Assembly (NCBI GenBank): GCA_002423615.1
Contig: DIKO01000006.1
Coordinates: forward strand, 1-59,580
Reading direction: 5' to 3'
Length of the DNA: 59,580 bases
DNA from: Desulfobacteraceae bacterium UBA5616
GTDB lineage: Bacteria; Desulfobacterota; Desulfobacteria; Desulfobacterales; UBA5616
The translations under genes and the position numbers were made by a program. Shown piece by piece: positions 51,580 to 59,580 of this stretch. How positions within the stretch are numbered: the stretch's first letter is position 1; every line of letters begins with the position of its first letter. Under the pieces are notes generated by a model. The model was not told the origin of the DNA and searched no databases. It saw only the letters and a program-made list of their open reading frames with translations.

Positions 51580-53334
51580 ATGGCTGAAGTTCAGGAAAAA
51601 AAGTTGATTACAAGTAAGGATGTCCTGTACAGGACGGGGATTTCCCGTGACACTTTAATCAACTATATCAAAGTGGGCATCATCCCCCGGCCGGTGATCA
51701 AGATCCTCAAAAAGACCGGGACTGATACCGGAACAAGGCAGATCGCCTATTTCCCCGAAAGTGTCGTATGGCGGATAGAGCTGGCCGAAAGTCTGATCCG
51801 GGAAGGGGAGACCGTAGAAAAAATCGCCGGACAATTCGGAGGAAGTCCTTCCCCGGCGGATTCCCTGAGGTTTTCCTATAACGAGGGCCAGATTGACCTG
51901 ACGGAAAATTTTCTCATTGATGATGAGTCCGTGATTGATCCGGGTAAACCCCTGGAACCGGAAAAACAATCTGATATCCCGGTAGATACTTTCGTAGATG
52001 CCCGCGTAGATACCCGTCTCAATACCCCTGTAGATACGCCCGCGGACACTTTCATGGATAATCCCGGAGATATCCCCCCTGACGGGGAGCCTCTTGTTTC
52101 CACCGAAAAGCAGCAAACAGAGGGAAACCTCTTTTCAACCCGGAAAGATAACTTTAAACTCACCATCACGGATATGGATTTCCCGGCATACCTGATTAAC
52201 CATAATTTCCAGGTTGAATGGGTTAACCCCAAGGCCGAGGAATTGATTTTCCATACCAAGATCAGTTCAATCGACGATGTGGAATCCAGAAATATTTTCA
52301 AATTGTTTTTCAGTTTTGAGTTTCATTCAAATCTGGCCAACTGGAGAGATATCATCGGGTTGCACATGCCATTTGTCCAGGCCGCCCATGACAAGAAATC
52401 CCTGTCGGAAATTTATCCGGGGATGTCCACCGCAGAGGCCATGTTTCTGGAAAATTTTTATAAAGAAACCCAACCTGCCAAAGGCCCTGTGTCCAACAAA
52501 GCCGTTCAACTGGTGCTGAAAAAAGAAGATGTGCAGTATTATCAAGTTTATACCATTCGATTCAGAGAGGGCATCTTTTTCGTATATGTTCCGGCGGATC
52601 GGCAATCAAACGATATCCTGGAATATCTTTCCAAACGGGAACTGATTATCAATGAATTACTGAAACACCGGATGCCGGCACTGGTTTCCCTTTGCGTGCT
52701 GGTCGCCGATTTGCAGGATTCGGTGAAAATCAGTGCCGAACTCCTTCCGGGAGAATATTTTGCCCTGATTAACAGCCTGTGGGATTCACTGGGCAGTTGC
52801 TTTGAAAAATACGACGGCATTTACGGCAAACATGCCGGAGATGGAATGTTGTATTATTTCATTAAAAAGCCAGGTACGGACTATATAATGAATTCAATCA
52901 ATTGTGCCATTGAACTCAGAACCAGGATGAAGGAATTCAGTGGGAAGTGGCAGATCAAAAAAGGCTTCATCGACGATATGTATTTAAATATCGGGATCAA
53001 TGAAGGCCAGGAATTTTTCGGAACGATTCGTTCGGCCCCCACGGTTGAATTCACCGCATTGGGAGATTCCATTAACTATGCCGGAAGATTGTCTGATTTT
53101 GCCCGCTTCGGGGAAATCTGGACCACTAAAACGGTGATCGGCAAACTGGATTCGGAAAAACTTAAGGACATTCACTTCGGCGTCAACAGAAATGTCCACG
53201 GCCGGGTGCAATTCTCAAAAAATGCCTTTTCCCGGATTATCGATTTGATCGGCAGCGAAGATAAAAATTACGGAAAATTCATTGATATCGCAAATTTACC
53301 CATTACCCAAATCATTGACAACAATCCGATCTAA
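51580..53334 (+). CDS. MerR-type HTH, PAS and class III nucleotide cyclase fusion
   Basis: The 584-residue protein has a MerR-like HTH at about 8-90 (S-R-D-T-L-I-N-Y-I-K-V-G-I-I-P), a linker (about 130-170) with repeated [PF]-V-D-T/A-D-T units, a PAS-like sensor (about 195-340), and a class III adenylate/guanylate cyclase domain (about 370-560). Metal-binding Asp377 lies in V-A-D-L-Q-D and Asp421 in H-A-G-D-G-M; L-G-D-S-I-N-Y-A-G-R-L is the later signature. Both metal Asp residues are present, so activity is plausible, though the substrate base is unclear. A DNA-binding head on a cyclase is uncommon and suggests it also acts at promoters. Confidence 0.82.
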   Translation: MAEVQEKKLITSKDVLYRTGISRDTLINYIKVGIIPRPVIKILKKTGTDTGTRQIAYFPESVVWRIELAESLIREGETVEKIAGQFGGSPSPADSLRFSYNEGQIDLTENFLIDDESVIDPGKPLEPEKQSDIPVDTFVDARVDTRLNTPVDTPADTFMDNPGDIPPDGEPLVSTEKQQTEGNLFSTRKDNFKLTITDMDFPAYLINHNFQVEWVNPKAEELIFHTKISSIDDVESRNIFKLFFSFEFHSNLANWRDIIGLHMPFVQAAHDKKSLSEIYPGMSTAEAMFLENFYKETQPAKGPVSNKAVQLVLKKEDVQYYQVYTIRFREGIFFVYVPADRQSNDILEYLSKRELIINELLKHRMPALVSLCVLVADLQDSVKISAELLPGEYFALINSLWDSLGSCFEKYDGIYGKHAGDGMLYYFIKKPGTDYIMNSINCAIELRTRMKEFSGKWQIKKGFIDDMYLNIGINEGQEFFGTIRSAPTVEFTALGDSINYAGRLSDFARFGEIWTTKTVIGKLDSEKLKDIHFGVNRNVHGRVQFSKNAFSRIIDLIGSEDKNYGKFIDIANLPITQIIDNNPI

Positions 53335-53592
53335 GGTTGCACGCCAGATCGGTTCTTATTCTACCCCCGTGTTTTTTTCCATCATATGGTGTAGACCGCC
53401 TTCTGTTTTAAAGTTATAATGACCAGTAATCATTACCAATAGAAATTAATTTCCTATTGACAGAGAATTTCCTGTCTGTTATTTCTTGTTTATTTTGTAC
53501 TCACCGGTAATCTATATTCCAGTTTCTTCATTCGGTAATGGTTTGGTTTTCCTTTGATGATCATGTTGAGCGGTTTTGGATAAGTAAGGAAA
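53335..53592 (+). promoter_or_regulatory. Intergenic region with candidate promoter of the PilZ gene
   Basis: This 258-base gap contains TTGACA (53457-53462) and TATTTC (53480-53485) spaced by 17 bases, about 108 bases before the PilZ start codon. Just upstream is the palindrome GTAAT-C-ATTAC (53426-53436). No terminator hairpin was recognised after the cyclase gene. Confidence 0.3.
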
Positions 53593-55668
53593 ATGGAAAA
53601 CGATCGCGAGTTCCCCCGAAACGACTATTCGAGCCAAAAGGATGTAGACCATTCCCCTGAGAGGCCGGTACGTCAAAACACCCTTATCAACCGGTTGAAT
53701 TATGCTCATTTTCAAGACCTTCCCATTATCATCACGTTCCGTCATATAAAATATAGCCGAATAATTTCCCTGAAGGCAAAACCTCAGCCTTGCAAAGGCA
53801 GGGAACTGGTCTGTACCTGGGAGGCGGGGGAAAGGCAGCGTCTCTGCCGTTTGGGTTCCTATAAATTTAAAGATATCAAAGTGCTCAACGGAAAAAACAT
53901 GACCGTTTTCAAGCCTGATGATATTTACATCAGTGAAGAAGGGGTCATTCTCCTGCTTCCGGAAAACGCCTGGGAAGTCAGCGACAGAAAGCTTAAAAGA
54001 TTTGTCTGCAGCGGGGTGAAGGCCCGGATGATTCAGAGCGCCGCTTCTTTTTGCGGAGAACTTCTCGATTTCAGCGCAGAGTCCTTGCACCTGAAGGTGT
54101 CTGCGCAGCCCCAACAGACCCTTTCGTGGATCAATCCGGAATGTCCTGTGATGTTGATTTTAAATCACCGGGACGATGTCATATATTCTGAAGAATGCAA
54201 GGTATATCCGCATGCAAATGAACGGATGGAAAATGAATTTATTCTTGAACCCGCGAGAAATCACATCAAGCGGTTTAAAAATAAGGATTTCAGGGCAACG
54301 CGTGAAGTTCTGATCCCCTCTCCACACGCAATTTTTAAGCATCCCCTGACCCGAAAAATAACCACCATCAGGATCATCGATATTTCCGGTTCCGGTTTCT
54401 CCATTGAAGAAAACAGCGAAACAGCATCACTTTTGCCGGGAATGATCATCCCGGAGATGGGGATCCATTTTTCAGCAGGTTTCACAGCCCGATGTATGGC
54501 CCAGGTGGTCCATCGATCCCCGGGGCATGAACCCCATGGGCCTTCCAGGTGGGGAGTCGCCATTTTAGACATGGAGATTGATGAACACAGCAAACTTCTA
54601 TCCGTTCTTCATCATGCAAAGGATGAAAATTCATTTTTATGCGATGCGGTTGACCTGGATGCGCTTTGGAGTTTCTTCTTTGAAACCGGATTCATTTATG
54701 CGAAGAAGTATGAATTCATCCAGGCCAACAAGGAAAAAATCAAAACCACGTATCAGAGACTTTATACCGAATCGCCGAAAATCTTCAGGCATTTCATTTA
54801 CCAGGAAAACGGACGGATATTGGCCCATATGTCCATGATTCGATTTTATGAAAAATCCTGGATGATTCATCATCATGCGGCTGATATACACGCTTCAAGC
54901 ACGGCCGGGTTCAAAGTCCTGAACCAGGTCAGCCGGTATATCAATGAAGCGCACAGCGTGCTATCAGTTCAAATGGGCTGTGTATTCTGTTATTTCAGAC
55001 CTGAAAATAAATTCCCCCGCCGTATTTTTGGAGGGGTCGCTGAGAATGCAAAAAATCCAAAACGGTGTTCATTAGATACGTTTGCCTATTTTCATTTTTC
55101 AAAACACGCAATTGAGGCGATACCCCTGGAAGGTTCATGGCACATGACCGGGATGTACCCGGAAGATTTTGATGAGCTGGGAACATTTTATGAATTTGCC
55201 TCCGGCGGCCTTATGTTAAAAGCCCTTGAACTTTCAAGGGAATTTATGAACCCTGAGAATTGGATCGGGGAGTACGGCCGTCTGGGTTTTAAAAGGGAGA
55301 AATCGGTTGTGGCGCTGAGGAAGGCGAATGTTTTGAAGGCGGTTGTGCTGGTGAACCTCTCCGATGTGGGTATCAATCTGTCGGACCTTACCAGCAGTTT
55401 TCATGTCATTGTGCTTGACCCGGATGACCTTTCCCGTGAAATACTCGAATCGGCGCTTTCATCGCTTTCCGAACGGTTTGAACAAAAGGAAATTCCGGTT
55501 CTGCTTTATCCCTTATCCTACGCCGATGAAGAATCCATACCCTATGAAAAAAAATATTCCCTCTGGGTCCTCCATGCCCAATATCTGGATGATTATTTCA
55601 AATATCTGGAACGGTATTTTAAACGAATGGGCATTTTTAATAATCAGAATAAAAATAATGGCGCTTAA
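53593..55668 (+). CDS. Tandem PilZ-like protein with GNAT-like C-terminal region
   Basis: The 691-residue protein has two PilZ-like barrels (about 130-220 and 220-340). The second has R-A-T-R-E-V followed by D-I-S-G-S-G, close to the RxxxR and DxSxxG c-di-GMP-binding motifs. The C-terminal half (about 345-670) is soluble and acyltransferase-like by appearance: I-Y-Q-E-N-G-R-I-L-A-H-M-S-M-I-R and W-M-I-H-H-H-A-A resemble GNAT strands. It likely senses c-di-GMP and may modify a target; this is inference. It has no signal peptide or membrane helix. The ATG follows AAGGA closely. Confidence 0.7.
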   Translation: MENDREFPRNDYSSQKDVDHSPERPVRQNTLINRLNYAHFQDLPIIITFRHIKYSRIISLKAKPQPCKGRELVCTWEAGERQRLCRLGSYKFKDIKVLNGKNMTVFKPDDIYISEEGVILLLPENAWEVSDRKLKRFVCSGVKARMIQSAASFCGELLDFSAESLHLKVSAQPQQTLSWINPECPVMLILNHRDDVIYSEECKVYPHANERMENEFILEPARNHIKRFKNKDFRATREVLIPSPHAIFKHPLTRKITTIRIIDISGSGFSIEENSETASLLPGMIIPEMGIHFSAGFTARCMAQVVHRSPGHEPHGPSRWGVAILDMEIDEHSKLLSVLHHAKDENSFLCDAVDLDALWSFFFETGFIYAKKYEFIQANKEKIKTTYQRLYTESPKIFRHFIYQENGRILAHMSMIRFYEKSWMIHHHAADIHASSTAGFKVLNQVSRYINEAHSVLSVQMGCVFCYFRPENKFPRRIFGGVAENAKNPKRCSLDTFAYFHFSKHAIEAIPLEGSWHMTGMYPEDFDELGTFYEFASGGLMLKALELSREFMNPENWIGEYGRLGFKREKSVVALRKANVLKAVVLVNLSDVGINLSDLTSSFHVIVLDPDDLSREILESALSSLSERFEQKEIPVLLYPLSYADEESIPYEKKYSLWVLHAQYLDDYFKYLERYFKRMGIFNNQNKNNGA

Positions 55669-55684
55669 GTCAGGTCCCCGCCGG

Positions 55685-56494
55685 TCATGTCCCGGGTTTT
55701 ACCCCTCTGCATAAAATCAGGGGGGTGTAGGTAAACCGTCTGGGATCCTTGAAGAAACGGGTAAATTCTTCGTAAAATTCTTCATATCCGCCTTGATACG
55801 CATCAAATTCAAACCCGGACTGTTTAACAGCGACTTCGGCTTTTTTATCCCAGTTAAAGGCATCTATTCCCCCCAGTTCACCGAAAATCAAATGATGGGG
55901 AGACATGTCCACATCAATTTCCAAATAACCGAGATCATAGAGATAGGAATAAAGCTTTCTTCCTGCGTAGGGATCGAAATCAGCATGGAGTTCCAATGTG
56001 GTTACGATTTCAATGAGGGTCTTTTCAAGCCTTTTTGAAAGTCCGAAATGGGACAGGCAATTGTGGTCGAGGTCTATCAGGGCGAGAATGCCGCCGGGTT
56101 TGAGAATGCGCGATATACTTTGAACGATCTCGAAACTGGTGGACTTGTGATACTCCAGAACAAACCGGACCCATATGAAATCAAATTCTCCGAGATCATC
56201 CAGGGGTTCCCGGATGTCCCGCTGAATAAATTCCAGATTCCCGGCTTTGTATTGGTTTCGGGCGAAACTGATCCTCTCGCTTGAATAATCCACCCCGACG
56301 GCCATTCCACCGGGTTGGACCAGTTTGTGAAGATGAGATGTGGTTTTCCCCGACCCGAATCCCAGGTCCGCCACACGCATCCCGGGTGTTATCCCGGCCC
56401 AGAGGGCTTGTTTTTCAACGGTGTTTCCATCTGTTTTCATATCAAGACGAAGGGTTTCATCGTCGCTTTCCATCAGGTATTTCCCCAGATCCAT
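55685..56494 (-). CDS. Class I SAM-dependent methyltransferase
   Basis: The 269-residue protein has motif I V-A-D-L-G-F-G-S-G-K-T, V-G-V-D-Y-S-S-E-R (acidic loop), R-D-I-R-E-P-L and the post-motif L-K-P-G-G-I-L-A-L-I-D-L-D-H. It belongs to the broad Methyltransf_31-like group; substrate unknown. Its stop codon lies 16 bases from that of the convergent PilZ gene, and the sensor kinase gene ends 49 bases upstream of its start on the same strand. Confidence 0.82.
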   Translation of the reverse strand: MDLGKYLMESDDETLRLDMKTDGNTVEKQALWAGITPGMRVADLGFGSGKTTSHLHKLVQPGGMAVGVDYSSERISFARNQYKAGNLEFIQRDIREPLDDLGEFDFIWVRFVLEYHKSTSFEIVQSISRILKPGGILALIDLDHNCLSHFGLSKRLEKTLIEIVTTLELHADFDPYAGRKLYSYLYDLGYLEIDVDMSPHHLIFGELGGIDAFNWDKKAEVAVKQSGFEFDAYQGGYEEFYEEFTRFFKDPRRFTYTPLILCRGVKPGT

Positions 56495-56543
56495 TTTCCG
56501 TCCCGCATTTCTGATGAGTTCATCTTTGTGCCGTCAGCCCGAT

Positions 56544-59444
56544 TTACAAGGCCCGCTGGTTTTGAAGCTCTTTTTTGATGGCGCGGCCGATTTCCTTCAT
56601 GATATAAGGCTTTCTGATATACCCCCCGGCCCCCAGACTCTGGGCTTTTTTAACCCGTGAAGACTCCGAAAAACCACTGGTAATAATCGCTTTCTGGTCA
56701 GGATTCGTTTCCAGGATTCTTTGGTAGGTTTCAAAGCCGTCGATTCCACCTTCCATAATCATATCCAATATCAGCAGGTCAGCCGAATTGTTTTTAAGGT
56801 AGACGACAGCTTCTTCCCCGCTTTCCACGGATGCGGCTTTGTATCCCAGTTTGGTCAGAATGTCCACCGCGATTTCTCTTTGTTCCGGCACATCATCGAT
56901 AACCAGAATTTTTTCGCCGTTCCCCTTTAATTCGGAAATGGAAGTCTGATCCTCCATTTCAGAAAGATCCTTGCGGGTTACGGGAAAATAAAGCGTAAAG
57001 GTAGTCCCCAAGCCCTCGGTGCTCATGACATCGATATAAGCATCGTGGTCTTTAATTGTCCCCCATACGACGGCCATTCCCAGTCCGGTCCCGCTTTTTC
57101 CCATTATTTTTTTCGTGTAGAAAGGTTCAAATATCCGCTCAAGGTCCTGTGGTGAAATGCCGATGCCCGTGTCGGATATCACCAGAGTAACATAATCCCC
57201 TTCTTTCACCTTATCGAAACCGCTGATACTCCGGTCAACACACCTGTTTTCCGTTGTGACGACGATTTCGCCGGAATCGTTGATCGCTTCAGCGGCATTC
57301 ATGACAAGATTTAAAAGGGTTTTGGTCAGGTGGATAGGTGAGCCCAATATATTGAAGAGGTTTTTATCCAGATTCATTCTCAATTTGACGCCCGGGTGAT
57401 TCGCCAGTAAATTTTCATACTCCGGACTGCTGACATAATCCAGAATAACCCGGTTTAAATTGACGACTTTTTTGGTGACCACCCCTCTTCTGGCCAGCGT
57501 CAGTAAATCCTGGACAATGGCGGCTGCCCGTTCACCGGCTTTCTGAATGGTGGTAATGGGTTTTCTGAGCCGGCTGTCCGGCGGCAAGTCCAGCAGCAGT
57601 AATTCGGGATAACTGACAATACCCGATAGAATATTGTTCAGGTCATGGGCCACACCACCGGCCAGGGTGCCGATCGCCTCCATTTTGTGCGCTCTCTGCA
57701 GTCGGATCAGCAGGTCTTTTTTATCCAGCTCGGCTTTTTTTAATTCAGTGATATCATTTCCAATGCAAAGTACTTCAGTCAGTTCTCCCGAAAGATCGAA
57801 GATGGGGTTGTAAGTCCACGTGATCCATACCTTTTCCCCGTTCGGTAACTGGGTTTCATTTTCGCTGATGATTTGTTTTTCCGGGCTTTGCCTGAAGGAA
57901 TCCACAATTTTTTGAAATTCGGCTAAGTTGCTTTGGCGTTTTTGAAAAATAAGATCGACAAGGATTTTTCCGTCGATATCGTCGTTTCTGGAAAAATCAA
58001 AGAATTTCCTTGTGAATTCATTGAAAAAAATGATGTCGCCATTTACATCTCGCCGGAGAATGATGCTGTTGGCGTTTTCGACCAGATCCCGGTATTTTTT
58101 TTCGCTTTCCTCAAGTTTTTGATAGGAAAGACTGTTAACGATGCTGACGGCCATCTGAGAGGAAATGCCCATGATAAAACTCAGGTCGCTTTTGGTGAGG
58201 GGTTTGTTGGATTTGATATTATCAACCGCCAGAATACCGAGCGACTCCTTTTCATAGACGATGGGCACGCAGATCAGGGAATGAACCCCCATTTTTCTGG
58301 CAAAATCCATGCTTTTGGGTGACAGTTTGTTTTCAATTTCCAGAGCGTTGTTAATTAAAAAGGGTTTCTGATTTTTATAAGCCACGACAAAAGCGCCTTG
58401 TGACTCGGGATTTGTCAGATCGAAATGAGTTCTGAAGAGGAGTTCTTCCTTTTCAGGACTGTATCCGTAACCCGCCTTGTAGATCAGATACTTTTTGTCA
58501 GGGTCATGGAGGAATATCAGGCCCCGATCGAAATTCATGTGGGATTCCATGCTGTCGACAAAACTCTGAACCATTGCATCGACATTGGAAACAGATGAAA
58601 CCGCCTGACCGATTTCCTGAATTAAAAGAGCGTTGTGATGGCGAATTTCCATCTCCCGAAGCAGGTCCTCGGCCAGATTGCCCTGTGTTTCCAACGTGCT
58701 GGTTAGTTCTTTGTTTTCAAAATATCCGGAAAAGATCGAACTCAACAGGTTGACGCAGATCCAGACAAGGGTCAGGATCGTCCAGTCCTTGAGCGGCAGC
58801 ATGAAGAAAAGAACCGAAGAAACAGCCAGACCCGTAAAAAACAGAAAATTGCGTATCCGTTTCCATGTGTAGGAGGCGCTTTTTTCCCAGGTAATGAGAT
58901 AGCGGCAGGAACCGCTGCTCTTATGAAAGCAGGATGTTTCTTCAATATCGGCCAGATGGGTGGAAAACAATCTTGCGACAGACTCAAACATGCCCATTCT
59001 GTTTTGACACTGGTAGGGCTTCTCATTTACCCCCGGCATGGGGGTGACCACGATTTCGATTTGATTATGACCGATTTTTTGGGTTTTAATGGTCGCTGCC
59101 TTGCTGAAGAACGCATTATAAAGTTTGCTGATCAGCAGGTAGAGCGATGGCAGGTTTGAAAGACCCAGGATAAAATGCTTGGCAATACCGATGGCTTCAG
59201 ATGATCCGGCGTGCCGCCCCGCTTCCCGTGCAATGTTGGCATTGCCGGTCGCCCTGACGGCCGCCTCCTGAAAACGATCCACCTGATCCTGGGTTAACCA
59301 GTTGGCCTGGTCTTCCACTTCTTCCCTTGTAATATCGGCGGATTGAAGAACACGGTCGATATTCACATCCGGGTAATATCTGTTGATATAATCCAGATAC
59401 GTTTTTGTAATTCGGCTGTTATATAGAGGTGTTGTATCGATCAT
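56544..59444 (-). CDS. Hybrid sensor histidine kinase (N-terminal sensor, GAF, PAS, HisKA, HATPase, REC)
   Basis: The 966-residue protein starts with a sensor-like domain (about 1-190) containing C-F-H-K-S-S-G-S-C-R-Y-L-I-T-W, which resembles V4R/heme-NO-binding-type folds. Two membrane helices follow (about 197-240), then a GAF domain (about 270-440), a PAS domain (about 450-570), the kinase core with His600 (G-G-V-A-H-D-L-N-N) and HATPase G-T-G-L-G-M, and a receiver with Asp894 in L-D-M-I-M-E-G-G. All catalytic residues are present. The input signal is unknown. No response-regulator output gene is next to it. Confidence 0.88.
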   Translation of the reverse strand: MIDTTPLYNSRITKTYLDYINRYYPDVNIDRVLQSADITREEVEDQANWLTQDQVDRFQEAAVRATGNANIAREAGRHAGSSEAIGIAKHFILGLSNLPSLYLLISKLYNAFFSKAATIKTQKIGHNQIEIVVTPMPGVNEKPYQCQNRMGMFESVARLFSTHLADIEETSCFHKSSGSCRYLITWEKSASYTWKRIRNFLFFTGLAVSSVLFFMLPLKDWTILTLVWICVNLLSSIFSGYFENKELTSTLETQGNLAEDLLREMEIRHHNALLIQEIGQAVSSVSNVDAMVQSFVDSMESHMNFDRGLIFLHDPDKKYLIYKAGYGYSPEKEELLFRTHFDLTNPESQGAFVVAYKNQKPFLINNALEIENKLSPKSMDFARKMGVHSLICVPIVYEKESLGILAVDNIKSNKPLTKSDLSFIMGISSQMAVSIVNSLSYQKLEESEKKYRDLVENANSIILRRDVNGDIIFFNEFTRKFFDFSRNDDIDGKILVDLIFQKRQSNLAEFQKIVDSFRQSPEKQIISENETQLPNGEKVWITWTYNPIFDLSGELTEVLCIGNDITELKKAELDKKDLLIRLQRAHKMEAIGTLAGGVAHDLNNILSGIVSYPELLLLDLPPDSRLRKPITTIQKAGERAAAIVQDLLTLARRGVVTKKVVNLNRVILDYVSSPEYENLLANHPGVKLRMNLDKNLFNILGSPIHLTKTLLNLVMNAAEAINDSGEIVVTTENRCVDRSISGFDKVKEGDYVTLVISDTGIGISPQDLERIFEPFYTKKIMGKSGTGLGMAVVWGTIKDHDAYIDVMSTEGLGTTFTLYFPVTRKDLSEMEDQTSISELKGNGEKILVIDDVPEQREIAVDILTKLGYKAASVESGEEAVVYLKNNSADLLILDMIMEGGIDGFETYQRILETNPDQKAIITSGFSESSRVKKAQSLGAGGYIRKPYIMKEIGRAIKKELQNQRAL

Positions 59445-59580
59445 GGCGAAAAAACAGGCTGCCCATGGGTGTTCGACTTCAAGGCGGTTATCATATGACC
59501 GTTCGGGCCATGATCCGGTATAAATGTAAACAACATTTTTATTCCATATCCTTATAATGTAAATATTCGTCTAACCCCGT
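59445..59580. other. Upstream region of the hybrid kinase, window edge
   Basis: This 136-base stretch precedes the kinase start codon on the minus strand. It is AT-rich toward the edge and contains a TTTACA-like box, but no convincing promoter could be fixed. No gene is visible before the window ends. Confidence 0.4.

Overview
The window looks like chromosomal DNA of a Desulfobacterota (Desulfobacterales-like deltaproteobacterium). This is inferred from the GC-rich coding style, a ThrH-type phosphatase beside homoserine dehydrogenase, the PilZ, cyclase and hybrid-kinase signalling proteins, and a respiratory locus pairing alternative complex III with a cbb3-type oxidase. No rRNA, tRNA or CRISPR array was seen.

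Layout. (1) 1-3.3 kb is accessory debris: the 3' end of an Arg-rich repeat protein, an orphan winged-helix regulator with a good promoter and palindrome, a Phd/ParE-type toxin-antitoxin pair between two copies of a capD-like gene fragment, and a remnant of what is probably a transposase gene. (2) 3.3-7.1 kb, minus strand, is a tightly overlapping operon: methyltransferase, class I isoprenoid synthase, ABC exporter permease and ATPase, diheme cytochrome lipoprotein. (3) 7.4-20.1 kb, plus strand, is one long respiratory operon in the order actB-actC-actD-actF-actA-ccoN-ccoO(with extra cytochrome c domain)-ccoS-orf91-orf75-actE-ccoI. It should carry electrons from quinol through alternative complex III to a high-affinity oxidase, with a copper ATPase for oxidase assembly. 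(4) 20.1-37.6 kb is mostly housekeeping: alaC-hom-thrH-yggU, purM-tsaD, nagZ, a phosphodiesterase, cutA, a glyoxalase-fold protein, an MtnX-like phosphatase, a GH17-GT2 beta-glucan synthase, citrate synthase, nudC and a YkgJ-family protein. A perfect FNR-type palindrome lies at 29243-29256.

(5) 38.1-49.9 kb, minus strand, is the most striking locus. A 2348-residue PfaC-type polyunsaturated fatty acid synthase subunit (KS, KS-like chain-length factor, AT, and four hotdog dehydratase units) is followed by oleA, oleB, oleC and oleD with very short gaps or overlaps. OleABCD fuse two acyl chains head to head into a long-chain olefin, so the locus looks like a dedicated polyunsaturated hydrocarbon operon. 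No acyl carrier protein, ketoreductase or enoyl reductase is in the window, so the synthase must work with partners encoded elsewhere.

(6) 49.9-59.4 kb holds an SF2 helicase and signalling genes: a MerR-PAS-class III cyclase, a PilZ protein with a GNAT-like C-terminal half, a methyltransferase, and a hybrid sensor kinase with GAF, PAS and receiver domains. The last 136 bases are its upstream region.
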